Source: JAGQSZ01 sp049647585 (GTDB lineage Bacteria; Actinomycetota; Acidimicrobiia; Acidimicrobiales; Microtrichaceae). Taken from it: 64,000 nt of DNA. Of the stretch, positions 41,419 through 50,092 are shown piece by piece. How positions within the stretch are numbered: position 1 is the stretch's first letter; every line of letters starts with the position of its first letter. Both the position numbers and the translations under genes were made by a program. Where the stretch lies: positions 124,001 through 188,000 of the forward strand of contig JBARXY010000049.1 of the NCBI GenBank assembly GCA_049647585.1. Direction: 5' to 3'. The notes beneath the pieces were generated by a model, which was not told where the DNA came from, did no database searches, and saw nothing but the letters and a program-made list of their open reading frames with translations.

Positions 41419-42972
41419 GTGCGCAAGCCTCTAGCCCGCCAGCGCGCCCGTGCTGCTAGCACGCCGGTCCCAGCCACCACGTCGCGGACTCGGACGACCC
41501 GCCTACTGGCGGTTCTGCTTGCGCTCGCGGCTTTGACCACCGGTTGCTCCTCGGATGGCGAATCTGGAGGTAAACCTTCATTCGGCTCTGGATTCGGCAT
41601 TACTGACGGGTCGACCGATACCGCGAGTTCCGGCAGCTACGAAATCCCCAGCCCGGACTGGATCGACTGTGCAGAGGTCCCCGGAGGTCAGTGCGCGACC
41701 CTCCAGGTTCCCCTCGATTGGGACTCCCCCGGCGGCGACATGATCACGTTGGCGTTGGGGCGGATAAAGGCAACCGGTGAACGTCACGGCTCGGTCGTGA
41801 TCAATCCCGGAGGTCCCGGCGCCTCAGGTCTGGGACTGCTGCGAAGCAACCCTCTGAGCTCCACTCTGACCGAGCACTTCGACACCGTTAGCTGGGATCC
41901 ACGCGGCGTGGGACACTCCACCGCCGTCAAGTGTGGTCAGGCCGTGCCGGCGATGCTCGGCCTCGACCCGGACCCGGATAGCCCGGCCGAACAACAGGCT
42001 CTGGATGCCGCGGCAAAGAAGGTCTCGGAGCAATGTGCCAGCAGCGACTCCGAGTTGCTGGCTCACGTATCAACCGCCGAGGTCGCCCGTGACCTGGAGG
42101 CGATCCGCGTCGCAATCGGGGACGAGCCGCTCAACTACGTGGGCTTCTCCTACGGAACCCACATAGGCCAGATCTACGCCGAACTGCATCCGAAAGAGAT
42201 CCGCACGATGGTTCTCGACGGAGTGGTCGACCCATCCGAGGGATTCAGCGAGTTTCTGTCCGGCCAGACACGTGCTTTCGACGCATCGTTCGATAGGAAT
42301 GTGAGGGCCTGTTCCGAAGCCGGGATTAAGCGTTGCGGAGTCAAGGACCTTGGGAAGGCGTACGACGAGGTTCGCAGTCAGGTCGAACAGGAGCCCCTTG
42401 GGTCCGGCAGCACCCGTGTTGGGCCGGCCGAGCTTGGAACCGCCGCCGTCATGTCCGCCTATTGGGCCGACGGTTGGGTCCGTCTGGGACCGGCTTTGGC
42501 CAAAGCCCTTGACGGTCGACCAGCTGAGTTGCGACGACTCGCCGACACCTACACCGACCTAGCGGGCTATTCCGCCTATGCGGCTGTGGTCTGCACGGAC
42601 TCTCCCCCGCCCTCGGGTCAGGTCGCGTATCGCAAGTTCTCAGACGAACTTCGGAGGGTGTCGCCACGGCTCGGCGGTGTGATTGCCAACGAGATGCTTC
42701 CGTGTGCGACTTGGCCGGTGAAGGCAGAGAAGGACGCCAAGGCCATTACCGCCGAGGGTGCCCCGCCAATACTTGTTGTAGGAAATACCGGAGACCCGGC
42801 GACCCCCTATTCCAACGCGGTGGATGTCTCACAGACCTTGGCGTCTGGGGTCCTCATTACCGCCGACATCGGCGGACACACTGCCTACGCGTCCGATGCG
42901 TGCGTCACCAAGGTCGTCGACGACTACATCGTCGAACTGGTTGTGCCGACCAGCGACCCCCACTGCCCCTGA
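41419..42972 (+). CDS. Lipoprotein alpha/beta hydrolase, tripeptidyl-aminopeptidase-like
   Basis: This 517-residue protein has a basic N terminus, a hydrophobic stretch and a lipobox LTTGC (Cys 43), so it is a secreted lipoprotein. The mature part matches the Streptomyces TAP/SlpD type: an oxyanion segment VVINPGGPGASGLGLL, WDPRGVGHST, the nucleophile elbow GFSYGTHIGQIYAE and a C-terminal TAP-like domain with AtPYSNAV and DIGGHTAYASDACVTK, which has the catalytic His. It probably trims peptides outside the cell. The start is the GTG at 41419, with a weak GGGA upstream. It is close to the MaoC gene, but the functions do not obviously relate. Confidence 0.88.
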   Translation: MRKPLARQRARAASTPVPATTSRTRTTRLLAVLLALAALTTGCSSDGESGGKPSFGSGFGITDGSTDTASSGSYEIPSPDWIDCAEVPGGQCATLQVPLDWDSPGGDMITLALGRIKATGERHGSVVINPGGPGASGLGLLRSNPLSSTLTEHFDTVSWDPRGVGHSTAVKCGQAVPAMLGLDPDPDSPAEQQALDAAAKKVSEQCASSDSELLAHVSTAEVARDLEAIRVAIGDEPLNYVGFSYGTHIGQIYAELHPKEIRTMVLDGVVDPSEGFSEFLSGQTRAFDASFDRNVRACSEAGIKRCGVKDLGKAYDEVRSQVEQEPLGSGSTRVGPAELGTAAVMSAYWADGWVRLGPALAKALDGRPAELRRLADTYTDLAGYSAYAAVVCTDSPPPSGQVAYRKFSDELRRVSPRLGGVIANEMLPCATWPVKAEKDAKAITAEGAPPILVVGNTGDPATPYSNAVDVSQTLASGVLITADIGGHTAYASDACVTKVVDDYIVELVVPTSDPHCP

Positions 42973-43008
42973 TCAGACCGCCGCGACCACCTCGACTGCG
43001 ACCGGGAA

Positions 43009-43049
43009 GTGTTATTGGAGTGGTCGAAATACGACCATTCCAGTAACAC
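43009..43049. repeat. 18-bp perfect-pairing inverted repeat (with two G-U positions)
   Basis: GTGTTATTGGAGTGGTCG and CGACCATTCCAGTAACAC surround the 5-base spacer AAATA. Allowing two G-U pairs, all 18 positions pair in RNA. It lies 37 bases after the hydrolase stop and about 210 before the acyl-CoA synthetase. The 286-base gap between those genes shows no other feature I can name apart from the ACCGGT palindrome near 43070. It could be a terminator (the tail CCTCTTCC is only partly T-rich) or a regulator site. Confidence 0.75.
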
Positions 43050-43258
43050 CTCTCTTCCTCTGTCGACCAAACCGGTCGGTCGGGGGTCCGGATCTGCGGC
43101 ACTAACCTGCTTCAGCACCGCCACCAAGGGGAAAGCGGCGGACAGTCCCGGCTGCATTGGCAGACATCGCCCTCTGCAAAAGTTGCGTGGCTCCGTCGAG
43201 GAGACCGCAGGAAGTAAGTCCGAAACAGTCCGAAGAAAGTTCATTGGAAGGATCAACG

Positions 43259-44920
43259 ATGGAGTTCAACCTCGCCCAGGTCCACGAGACCGTGGAGCGG
43301 GCTGTTCCCGACCGGGAATGCATCATCTTCCGCGACCGACGCCTTACCTATGGCCAAGTCGGCGACCGCACCCGGCGGTTGGCCAATGGTCTACTCGCCC
43401 GAGGTCTCGGAGCGGTTACGCCCCGCACCGAGTTGGACCACCACGAGAGTGGACAGGACCACGTTGCGATCTATCTACACAACGGCAACGAGTACCTCGA
43501 GTCCATGCTCGCTTCCTACAAGGCCCGGGTTGTTCCCTTCAACGTCAACTATCGATACGTGGCCGAGGAACTCGAGTATCTGCTCGACGACGCTGAGGCC
43601 CGAGCCATCGTCTTCCACTCCTGCTTCGCTCCGACCTTGGCAGCGGTGCGCAGCCGCCTGCCGAAACTCACGACATTCATTCAGGTGCCCGATCAGTCTG
43701 GAATCGATCTACTCGACGGCGCGGAGTGGTACGAGGACGTGCTCGCCAACGAATCCGATGAACTGCCGGTGCAGCTCGTCGAGTCCTGGTCACCCGATGA
43801 CCTGTACATGCTCTACACCGGCGGAACGACCGGCATGCCGAAGGGCGTACTGTGGCGACAGGCCGACATCTTTGTGGCTTCCCTCGGCGGTCGGAAGCTC
43901 GAGAACCGTGAGGAATGGGCATCGCTCGACGAGCTGGCGGCCTACGCCAAGAACAGCGGGGCGAAAGTCGCACCCATTCCCCCATTCATGCATGGCGCCG
44001 CACACTGGCTGGCATTCAACTCGTTCACCAACGCAAACACATTGGTGATCCCGCCGATCACCGATCATTTCGATGCGTCCGAGGTTGTAGAGGTGATCGA
44101 TAGCGAACATGTGGAAGTCATTTTGATCGTGGGTGATGCCTTCGGACGCCCCATAGCCGAAGAGTTGGAGCAACACCCCCGACACCTGGACTCGCTACTA
44201 ATCATCGTCTCCGGTGGCGCCACACTTTCCCCTGGGGTCAAGGATCGGCTGGTCCGAGCGGTCCCGACCATGATGGTTCTCGATGGCCTCGGGGCCTCCG
44301 AGACCGGCACCCAGGCAAGTCAACTGACGTCCAAGGGGCAGGTCGCCAGCAGTGGGATTTTTGTACCAACCGCCGGAGCCGTCGTCCTGTCCGACGACCT
44401 TGCCAGCGTGCTCGACCCAGGCCACGACGAGATCGGCTGGGTCGGCCAGACCGGACGGATCCCCCTCGGCTATCTCAATGACCGCGACAAGACAGCGGAC
44501 ACGTTTCCGATTGTCGGAGGGCAACGATACGCAGTGCCCGGCGACCGTGGCCGCTTGCTTGAGGATGGCCGCCTCAAGGTCTATGGACGTGAGGCCGTCA
44601 CGATCAACACCGGAGGCGAGAAGGTCTTCGCCGAGGAAGTCGAACAAGCGATCATCTCCCACCCATCGGTCAGGGACTGCGTGGTCGCCGGACGTGCATC
44701 GCAGCGCTGGGGCGAGGAAGTGATTGCGATCACCGAGATCGTCTCCGGTCATGACGTGAGCGACGACGAAATCCTCGACTGCGCTGCGCAACGTATTGCC
44801 AGGTTCAAGCTCCCCAAGGAAATCGTTAGGGTGGAGACGGTCCTCCGCTCGCCGTCCGGCAAGGCCGACTATCGCTGGGCCAGAGCAGCTGCTGCGGACG
44901 CTCAGGTCGGTGAGCCGTAG
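43259..44920 (+). CDS. AMP-dependent acyl-CoA synthetase (FadD-type)
   Basis: From the ATG at 43259 this is 553 residues. The ANL-family signature YTGGTTGMPKGVLWR is clear, with the later motif GRIPLGYLNDRDKT and the hinge/C-terminal region YGREAVTINTGGEKVFAEEVE. The length and the GGRKLENREEWASL insert region resemble FadD proteins active on fatty or steroid-side-chain acids. It activates an acid to its CoA thioester through an acyl-AMP. An AGGA 6 bases before the ATG is a good ribosome-binding site. The stop codon TAG is itself the first three bases of the menG -10 box. The acid substrate is not known. Confidence 0.9.
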   Translation: MEFNLAQVHETVERAVPDRECIIFRDRRLTYGQVGDRTRRLANGLLARGLGAVTPRTELDHHESGQDHVAIYLHNGNEYLESMLASYKARVVPFNVNYRYVAEELEYLLDDAEARAIVFHSCFAPTLAAVRSRLPKLTTFIQVPDQSGIDLLDGAEWYEDVLANESDELPVQLVESWSPDDLYMLYTGGTTGMPKGVLWRQADIFVASLGGRKLENREEWASLDELAAYAKNSGAKVAPIPPFMHGAAHWLAFNSFTNANTLVIPPITDHFDASEVVEVIDSEHVEVILIVGDAFGRPIAEELEQHPRHLDSLLIIVSGGATLSPGVKDRLVRAVPTMMVLDGLGASETGTQASQLTSKGQVASSGIFVPTAGAVVLSDDLASVLDPGHDEIGWVGQTGRIPLGYLNDRDKTADTFPIVGGQRYAVPGDRGRLLEDGRLKVYGREAVTINTGGEKVFAEEVEQAIISHPSVRDCVVAGRASQRWGEEVIAITEIVSGHDVSDDEILDCAAQRIARFKLPKEIVRVETVLRSPSGKADYRWARAAAADAQVGEP

Positions 44921-44923
44921 TCT
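44918..44923 (+). promoter_or_regulatory. -10 box (TAGTCT) of menG, overlapping upstream stop codon
   Basis: TAGTCT begins with the TAG stop of the acyl-CoA synthetase gene and ends 7 bases before the menG ATG. There is no Shine-Dalgarno before menG. Confidence 0.45.
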
Positions 44924-44930
44924 GTCTTCG

Positions 44931-45734
44931 ATGAGTTCGAGCAACAGTTCTGACGTGGGTGGATCACGCACCCTTATCCCCCGGGCGGACGAGCCGTTGC
45001 CCACCGGTGACGACAAGACCCAGGCAGTTCAGGCGATGTTCGACGTGATCGCTCCCCGCTATGACCTGGTCAACCGGGTGATGACGTTCAGAATGGATGT
45101 CGGCTGGCGTCGGCGGAGCGTCTCGGCGCTGGGTCTGGCACCAGGATCGACAGTGGTCGATCTGGCCTGCGGGACTGGAGACCTGTCCCAGGATCTGTCC
45201 CGGCGTGGCTTGGTGCCGATAGGTGTCGACCTGAGCTACGGCATGCTGGCCGCGGCGCCACGCCCATTCGCACGACTCCAAGGTGACGGGTCGTCAATGC
45301 CGTTTCTGGACGCTTCGATGGACGGCGCCACCTGCGGTTTTGCACTTCGCAACTTCACCGACCTGGCGGGGACGTTCGCCGAGCTTGCCCGGATAGTCCG
45401 GCCAGGCGGTCGGATCGCACTTCTCGAGGTGGCTACTCCGCCGAACCCGCTCCTGCGTTTCGGTCATGGAATCTACTTCGGGCAGGTCGTACCGAGAATC
45501 GGTGCAGCCCTGTCGGACGGGGATGCCTACCGCTACCTGCCACGGTCGGTCCAGTATCTGCCCGACCCCGACGAGATGGTGGCAATGCTCGAACACGAGG
45601 GGTTCTCGGATGTTCGACGGACCCTGCTATCTGTAGGAATCGCGCAGCTGATCACGGGGACCCGCGCCCACCCGAACCCAGTATCGGCACGCGGCGCTAC
45701 GGGCGAGCCTGCCGCCGGAGACGACCCAGCGTGA
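44931..45734 (+). CDS. menG: Demethylmenaquinone methyltransferase (UbiE/MenG family)
   Basis: From the ATG at 44931 this is 267 residues. The UbiE signature YDLVNRVMTFRMDVGWRR is followed by motif I VVDLACGTGDLSQDLSRRG and the second signature GFALRNFTDLAGTFAELARI. It methylates the naphthoquinone ring with SAM in the last step of menaquinone synthesis. The first 35 residues are polar and extra. Translation is coupled to menF through a GTGA overlap. Confidence 0.93.
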   Translation: MSSSNSSDVGGSRTLIPRADEPLPTGDDKTQAVQAMFDVIAPRYDLVNRVMTFRMDVGWRRRSVSALGLAPGSTVVDLACGTGDLSQDLSRRGLVPIGVDLSYGMLAAAPRPFARLQGDGSSMPFLDASMDGATCGFALRNFTDLAGTFAELARIVRPGGRIALLEVATPPNPLLRFGHGIYFGQVVPRIGAALSDGDAYRYLPRSVQYLPDPDEMVAMLEHEGFSDVRRTLLSVGIAQLITGTRAHPNPVSARGATGEPAAGDDPA

Positions 45735-46990
45735 GCGAGAGCGGCCCGGTAGCGGTCACCGTTGTCGGGGACGGCGACCCGGGCAACCCACCACCTCGAT
45801 CGCAGGTGTCGGCGTTCTGCTCCCCTCGCCGAACGCTCTGGGGCGTCGGAGAAGCCCTCCGGATCGAGATTCCGGCACCGTGGATCGACAACATCGATGT
45901 CGTCGGAAAGGCGCTCTCCAGTTTCCGGGTCGACGATGATGTCCGGGCTCCCGGCACGGGGCCGGTTGCGTTCGGATCGCTGCCCTTCGACCGAACGAGC
46001 GCGGCGACTCTGATCGTCCCCGAGACCATTCACGGCCACACCTCCGAAGGTGCCTCGTGGAAGACGACGGTCACAGCTGACAGAACCGGTCAGAGGGCCG
46101 GTGACGGAACAGTGGAGAGCATCGGCGATAGAACAGTTGCGACTAGATCGCAGTTCGGGGAACCGTCATCCACCTCCATCCGGGTGTCTTCGGTCCGACC
46201 GGCCGAAGACTGGTGCGCAAGCGTTGAGGAGGCCAGGCAGCGGATCCTGAGGGGAGACTTCACAAAGGTCGTCCTCGCCAGGGAGATTGCCCTTCAGACG
46301 GACCAGCCAGTTGATCCTGCGACCCTGTTCGCAAGGCTCAGAGCCATGTACCCGACGTCGATGTGCTTCGCTGTCGCCGACTTCGTCGGAGCAAGCCCCG
46401 AGCTACTCGTTTCGCGAATCGGCGAGATCGTCCGGGCCCATCCCATGGCCGGCACCACCCCCCGCAGCGGAGAGCCCGAGGTCGACCAACGACGTGCAGC
46501 CGAGCTACTGGGATCCGACAAGAACCGCTCTGAGCACCAGATAACGATCGACATGGTGCTCGACACGTTGCTCAGATGGAGTTCGTATCTGGACGCCGAG
46601 CCGACGCCGTCGGTAGTGCAGGCAGGTCCGGTCCAACATCTGGCCACGATGGTTGAAGGTCGCTTGTCCAGGCCCACCCCTTCAGTCCTGGAGCTGGTCG
46701 CAGCCCTCCATCCGACCCCGGCGGTGGGAGGCTGGCCGCGTGAGGCGGCCCTGGATGCTATCGAAGAACTCGAATCCGCTGAACGTGGGCCATACGCCGG
46801 ACCGGTGGGATGGGTCGACGCATCTGGCAACGGTTCCTTTGCCGTAGGAATCCGGTCCGTGCTGATCCGGGGCAACGACGCGACCCTGTTCGCAGGTGTG
46901 GGTGTGGTGGCGGACTCCGATCCACTGACCGAACTGGAAGAGACCCGCGCCAAGGCCCAGTCACTTCTGGGAGCGTTGATCAGGGTCTGA
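45731..46990 (+). CDS. menF: Isochorismate synthase
   Basis: This 419-residue protein has the chorismate-enzyme catalytic domain: GDFTKVVLAREIAL, VRAHPMAGTTPRSG, SEHQITIDMVLDTL, HPTPAVGGWPREAALD and ERGPYAGPVGWVDASGNGSF. It converts chorismate to isochorismate, the first step of menaquinone synthesis. The N-terminal 150 residues are less conserved, as usual. It overlaps menG by 4 bases and is convergent with the alpha/beta hydrolase gene. The genes menD, menH, menA and menE lie within the next 6 kb, so a menaquinone rather than siderophore role is likely. Confidence 0.92.
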   Translation: MSESGPVAVTVVGDGDPGNPPPRSQVSAFCSPRRTLWGVGEALRIEIPAPWIDNIDVVGKALSSFRVDDDVRAPGTGPVAFGSLPFDRTSAATLIVPETIHGHTSEGASWKTTVTADRTGQRAGDGTVESIGDRTVATRSQFGEPSSTSIRVSSVRPAEDWCASVEEARQRILRGDFTKVVLAREIALQTDQPVDPATLFARLRAMYPTSMCFAVADFVGASPELLVSRIGEIVRAHPMAGTTPRSGEPEVDQRRAAELLGSDKNRSEHQITIDMVLDTLLRWSSYLDAEPTPSVVQAGPVQHLATMVEGRLSRPTPSVLELVAALHPTPAVGGWPREAALDAIEELESAERGPYAGPVGWVDASGNGSFAVGIRSVLIRGNDATLFAGVGVVADSDPLTELEETRAKAQSLLGALIRV

Positions 46991-47067
46991 GCGGTCGCCT
47001 CAGGGCCTGGCCAGCCTCCAGCTGGTTCGACCCGGCGGACGCTCACTGACGGGCAGACCTGGGCGGC

Positions 47068-48057
47068 TCAGGGTTCGAGGATGTCCACCTCTTGGGACTG
47101 CTCGGCCCAAACCTCGCGAACCCGGTCGAGTACCGCCGCCGCTTCTGCAAATCCTGCGAAATGCCCCTCGCCGGCGCGCACTCTGAGTTCACCATGGGCA
47201 AGTCTTGCCGCCTGATGATGTCCATGGCTGGGCGGCACGATCGTGTCGGAAAGTCCCTGCCAGACGACGACCGGCGGTTCCACCTCGTCGAGCCTGAAAC
47301 CCCAGTGGCGTGAGAACAACGCAAGGTCATGCGCCACGGATCGCAGGTCACGAGCGGTGATCAGGTCGTGGAGAAACATGGCCTTGAACAGCGGGTCCTT
47401 GAGGACCGGACCATCGGCCAGGCCGAGGAATCTGGCGTAGGCGCCGAAAATGGGATCGGCAAGCGGCTCTGCCAGCGACACCACCTTGCCGAGCACGCTG
47501 CCAATGGGCGTACGCAGAACCTCGAGCGTCGGCGCCGCGAAGCGCAGCGCACGTGTGTAGGAGAAGACGGCGTCAGGTCCACGAACGGGACCGAAACCCC
47601 CGAGCAGCGACGCGACGACGACCCTCTTCGGCATGTGGTGGGCCACCGACAGCGTGTAGGGCCCGCCGCCCGACAGCCCGACGACCGCGAACCGCTCGAT
47701 CCCCAACTCATCGACCAGGGCCTCGATATCGGGGCCGAACTCCCGGATGCGTCGGTAGTAGTGGTTGGTGGACCTGCCGGTGCCGGGGCGTTCGACACCA
47801 ATGACCCGAAATCCACGTTGCAGAGCGACCTCGTCGATTCCCGGTGGTATCTGGAACCGGGCCCCGGGAGTCCCGTGGAACCAGAGAACTACGTCACCAT
47901 CGGGATGTCCGAACTCGGCCCAACCCAGCTTCCGACCGACAGCCACCGTGGCCTCGCCGACTGTGCGGGCGGTCGGTGGGCCGATCCCCGAGCTGAGTTC
48001 CTGTCCCATGCGTGTCAACTTTCGCTCTTCACCACTCGCCGGCGGCCCATTCGCCAT
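47068..48057 (-). CDS. Alpha/beta hydrolase of unknown substrate
   Basis: This 329-residue protein has the oxyanion strand WFHGTPGARFQIPPG, RPGTGRS, the nucleophile elbow VVGLSGGGPYTLSVAHH and a late His in GEGHFAGFAEAA. It belongs to the same superfamily as MenH but lacks MenH's GYSMGGR block. A near-consensus TAGAAT lies 8 bases before the ATG at 48057, in the 19-base gap after menD, so it may have its own promoter. Its setting between menF and menD suggests, without proof, a link to quinone synthesis. Confidence 0.8.
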   Translation of the reverse strand: MANGPPASGEERKLTRMGQELSSGIGPPTARTVGEATVAVGRKLGWAEFGHPDGDVVLWFHGTPGARFQIPPGIDEVALQRGFRVIGVERPGTGRSTNHYYRRIREFGPDIEALVDELGIERFAVVGLSGGGPYTLSVAHHMPKRVVVASLLGGFGPVRGPDAVFSYTRALRFAAPTLEVLRTPIGSVLGKVVSLAEPLADPIFGAYARFLGLADGPVLKDPLFKAMFLHDLITARDLRSVAHDLALFSRHWGFRLDEVEPPVVVWQGLSDTIVPPSHGHHQAARLAHGELRVRAGEGHFAGFAEAAAVLDRVREVWAEQSQEVDILEP

Positions 48058-48065
48058 AGCGGGAA

Positions 48066-48071
48066 ATTCTA
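48066..48071 (-). promoter_or_regulatory. -10 box (TAGAAT) before alpha/beta hydrolase gene
   Basis: TAGAAT, one base from consensus, ends 8 bases before the ATG and sits wholly in the 19-base menD-hydrolase gap. Confidence 0.45.
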
Positions 48072-48076
48072 TCGGG

Positions 48077-49969
48077 TCACATCACGAGGCGGTCGATTGC
48101 AGTGCGGATCGACTGGTCCAGTTCTTCGTGCATCTGGCGATTGGACTCGCGTTCGGTCTCGACCACCACAATTCGTGGACCACCCCTGGTTAGCGCACCG
48201 GCGATGGCTGCCTGGGCTCCGGTCCGGGTCGAGACGCGCTCTGCCGGCACTCCGTGAGCTCCCGCCAGTGCCACCAGGTCGACATCGTGTGGGGTCCCGA
48301 AGAGTTGCTCGAACCGCTCCTCCCCGATCGCATCGCGCACTGGTAGGAACGAGAAAATTCCGCCGCCGCGGTTGTCCATTACGACAACCAGCAGATTGAC
48401 CCGACGCTTCATCAGACCGATCAGTGCATTGGTGTCGTGGAGGAAGGCGACATCACCTATGAGTAGCGCCGTCGGTGATCCACCCAACGCCGCGCCTACC
48501 GCGGTCGAACTCACACCGTCGATACCGTTCGCTCCCCTGTTGGCCAGGACCTTCACCCCCGACCGTGGTGGGGCGAAGCACTCTGCATCACGCACCGGCA
48601 TGGATGAAGACAGCACGATCGTGCCGTCCTCACTGAGCATGGTGAACACGTCCAGCGCCAAGGCGGGCTCGGTTGCTTCGGAATGCTTCGACAGTGTCGA
48701 GTCGATTGCGTTGACGGCGCTTCGTTCCGCCTCGACCCAACGTGCCCGCCACGATTCGTCGGCGACTTCCGAAACTCGGGCCCGAAGCTGGTTGCAGGTG
48801 GAAGCCACCGGGGCGACCATCGGAGATTTGAAGACCCTGTCGGGATCCGGCAGGGCGGCGTCTGGATCTAGGCCGAATTTCTCGGCCGCCGACTCGGCGA
48901 TCCAGCGATGCAGGACCTTCGAGGTCAGTAGCCCCCCGATACGCAGAATCACATCAGGCTGGTTCTGCTCGACAAAACCCTCGTGCTTGAGGATCCCGTG
49001 GAAAGCAGTAATACATCCGAGGACCTCCAGGCGACAACCTGAAGGTCCATCGGCAATTACGGGCCACCCAAGATGGTCCGCCAGCAGGTGGATGGCGCGG
49101 GCGTCGGCCATATCTCTGGCTGCACGTACGCCTGCGACGATCACCCCCGTGCTCGACGAGAACGCGTCCACCAGACGGGCCATCTCCGATTCAGCCAACT
49201 CGGGTGTACCACTACTCAACTCGTGGCCGGTTACCGGGTCGATCCTTCGAGGAAGCTCGCCCGCGATCCCGACGAGGGGTTCACGAAAGGCCAGGTTCAG
49301 ATGCACCGGCCCGGCGACAGGCCCGACGCAGCGGTTCCATGCCTCTGTTGCCAGTTCACGCCAGTCAGCCCGGTCGAACTGCGACGGAACGCCCGGCTCG
49401 CAGTACCAGCGGACCGCTCTTCCGTAGAGGTTGCGCTGGTCGATCGTCTGCGGCGCTCCGACATTCTGCAATTCCGGCGGGCGGTCAGCGGTCAAGACCA
49501 GCAGAGGCACATGAGCCTGGTGGGCCTCGACCACAGCTGCGTGCAATTCGGTCGCGGCTGTCCCACTTGTGCAGAGAACCACCGTCGGTTTGCGCGACGC
49601 CAACGAATGGCCGAGCGCCATGAACGCAGCTGAACGCTCATCATGATGGACATGAAGCATCACCCGGGAGTCAGCGGCCAATGCCAACGCCATTGGTGTC
49701 GAGCGGGACCCGGGGCTGAGGACCGCGTCGGTGAGGCCACGGTGGACCCATTCGTCAATGAGCGTCGCGCAAAAGGTCGCTGCTACGTCCTCGGGCCCGG
49801 AAGGGAGCGGAGTGTTGCCCGGCTGATCTCCGCTCAGTTGATCCTGCGTCGACGATGAGTCGGCCGGTTGACGGTCGACAACTTCGGAATCGACTGGCAC
49901 GGAATCGGCAGTTTCGGAATCGGCTGGCACGGAATCGGCTGGCCATCCGGGTGAAGTGCCCTCACCCAC
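48077..49969 (-). CDS. menD: SEPHCHC synthase (MenD)
   Basis: This 630-residue ThDP enzyme has a Pyr domain with the catalytic Glu block (VMLHVHHDERSAAFMALG), LCTSGTAATELHAAV, TADRPPELQNVGAPQTIDQ, and a PP domain with the ThDP-metal block IGDVAFLHDTNALIGL. It joins 2-oxoglutarate and isochorismate in step 2 of menaquinone synthesis. The first 58 residues are a disordered tail with ADSVP-type pentapeptide repeats from a 15-bp DNA repeat. GAGGAG about 9 bases before the GTG is a fair ribosome-binding site. It is divergent from menH. Confidence 0.94.
   Translation of the reverse strand: MGEGTSPGWPADSVPADSETADSVPVDSEVVDRQPADSSSTQDQLSGDQPGNTPLPSGPEDVAATFCATLIDEWVHRGLTDAVLSPGSRSTPMALALAADSRVMLHVHHDERSAAFMALGHSLASRKPTVVLCTSGTAATELHAAVVEAHQAHVPLLVLTADRPPELQNVGAPQTIDQRNLYGRAVRWYCEPGVPSQFDRADWRELATEAWNRCVGPVAGPVHLNLAFREPLVGIAGELPRRIDPVTGHELSSGTPELAESEMARLVDAFSSSTGVIVAGVRAARDMADARAIHLLADHLGWPVIADGPSGCRLEVLGCITAFHGILKHEGFVEQNQPDVILRIGGLLTSKVLHRWIAESAAEKFGLDPDAALPDPDRVFKSPMVAPVASTCNQLRARVSEVADESWRARWVEAERSAVNAIDSTLSKHSEATEPALALDVFTMLSEDGTIVLSSSMPVRDAECFAPPRSGVKVLANRGANGIDGVSSTAVGAALGGSPTALLIGDVAFLHDTNALIGLMKRRVNLLVVVMDNRGGGIFSFLPVRDAIGEERFEQLFGTPHDVDLVALAGAHGVPAERVSTRTGAQAAIAGALTRGGPRIVVVETERESNRQMHEELDQSIRTAIDRLVM
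49886..49945. repeat. Four 15-bp tandem repeats in the 5' end of menD
   Basis: Four imperfect copies of GGAATCGGCTGGCAC (plus strand) at 49886, 49901, 49916 and 49931 encode ADSVP, ADSET, ADSVP and VDSEV on the minus strand, near the MenD N terminus. Confidence 0.85.
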
Positions 49970-50078
49970 GGCTACCTTCTCCTCAGATTCATCGAGGGGC
50001 TTCTCGGCTGCTTCTGTGTTGTGGCCGGTGTCTCTGTTGGACCGGGACGGCGCTGTGTGCTCATGAGGTGCATCAGCC

Positions 50079-50084
50079 TACGGT
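50079..50084 (+). promoter_or_regulatory. -10 box (TACGGT) before menH
   Basis: TACGGT ends 8 bases before the GTG at 50093, with no clear Shine-Dalgarno. The same hexamer precedes the GroES-like gene. Confidence 0.4.
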
Positions 50085-50092
50085 GTGAGGAC

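Noticed and set aside
43067..43080. ACCGGTCGGT as a TetR-type operator
   Set aside because: It is only partly symmetric and no regulator gene is nearby; too weak to list as a feature.
48372..49427. Plus-strand frame of 351 codons
   Set aside because: It is antisense to menD, whose ThDP motifs are intact.
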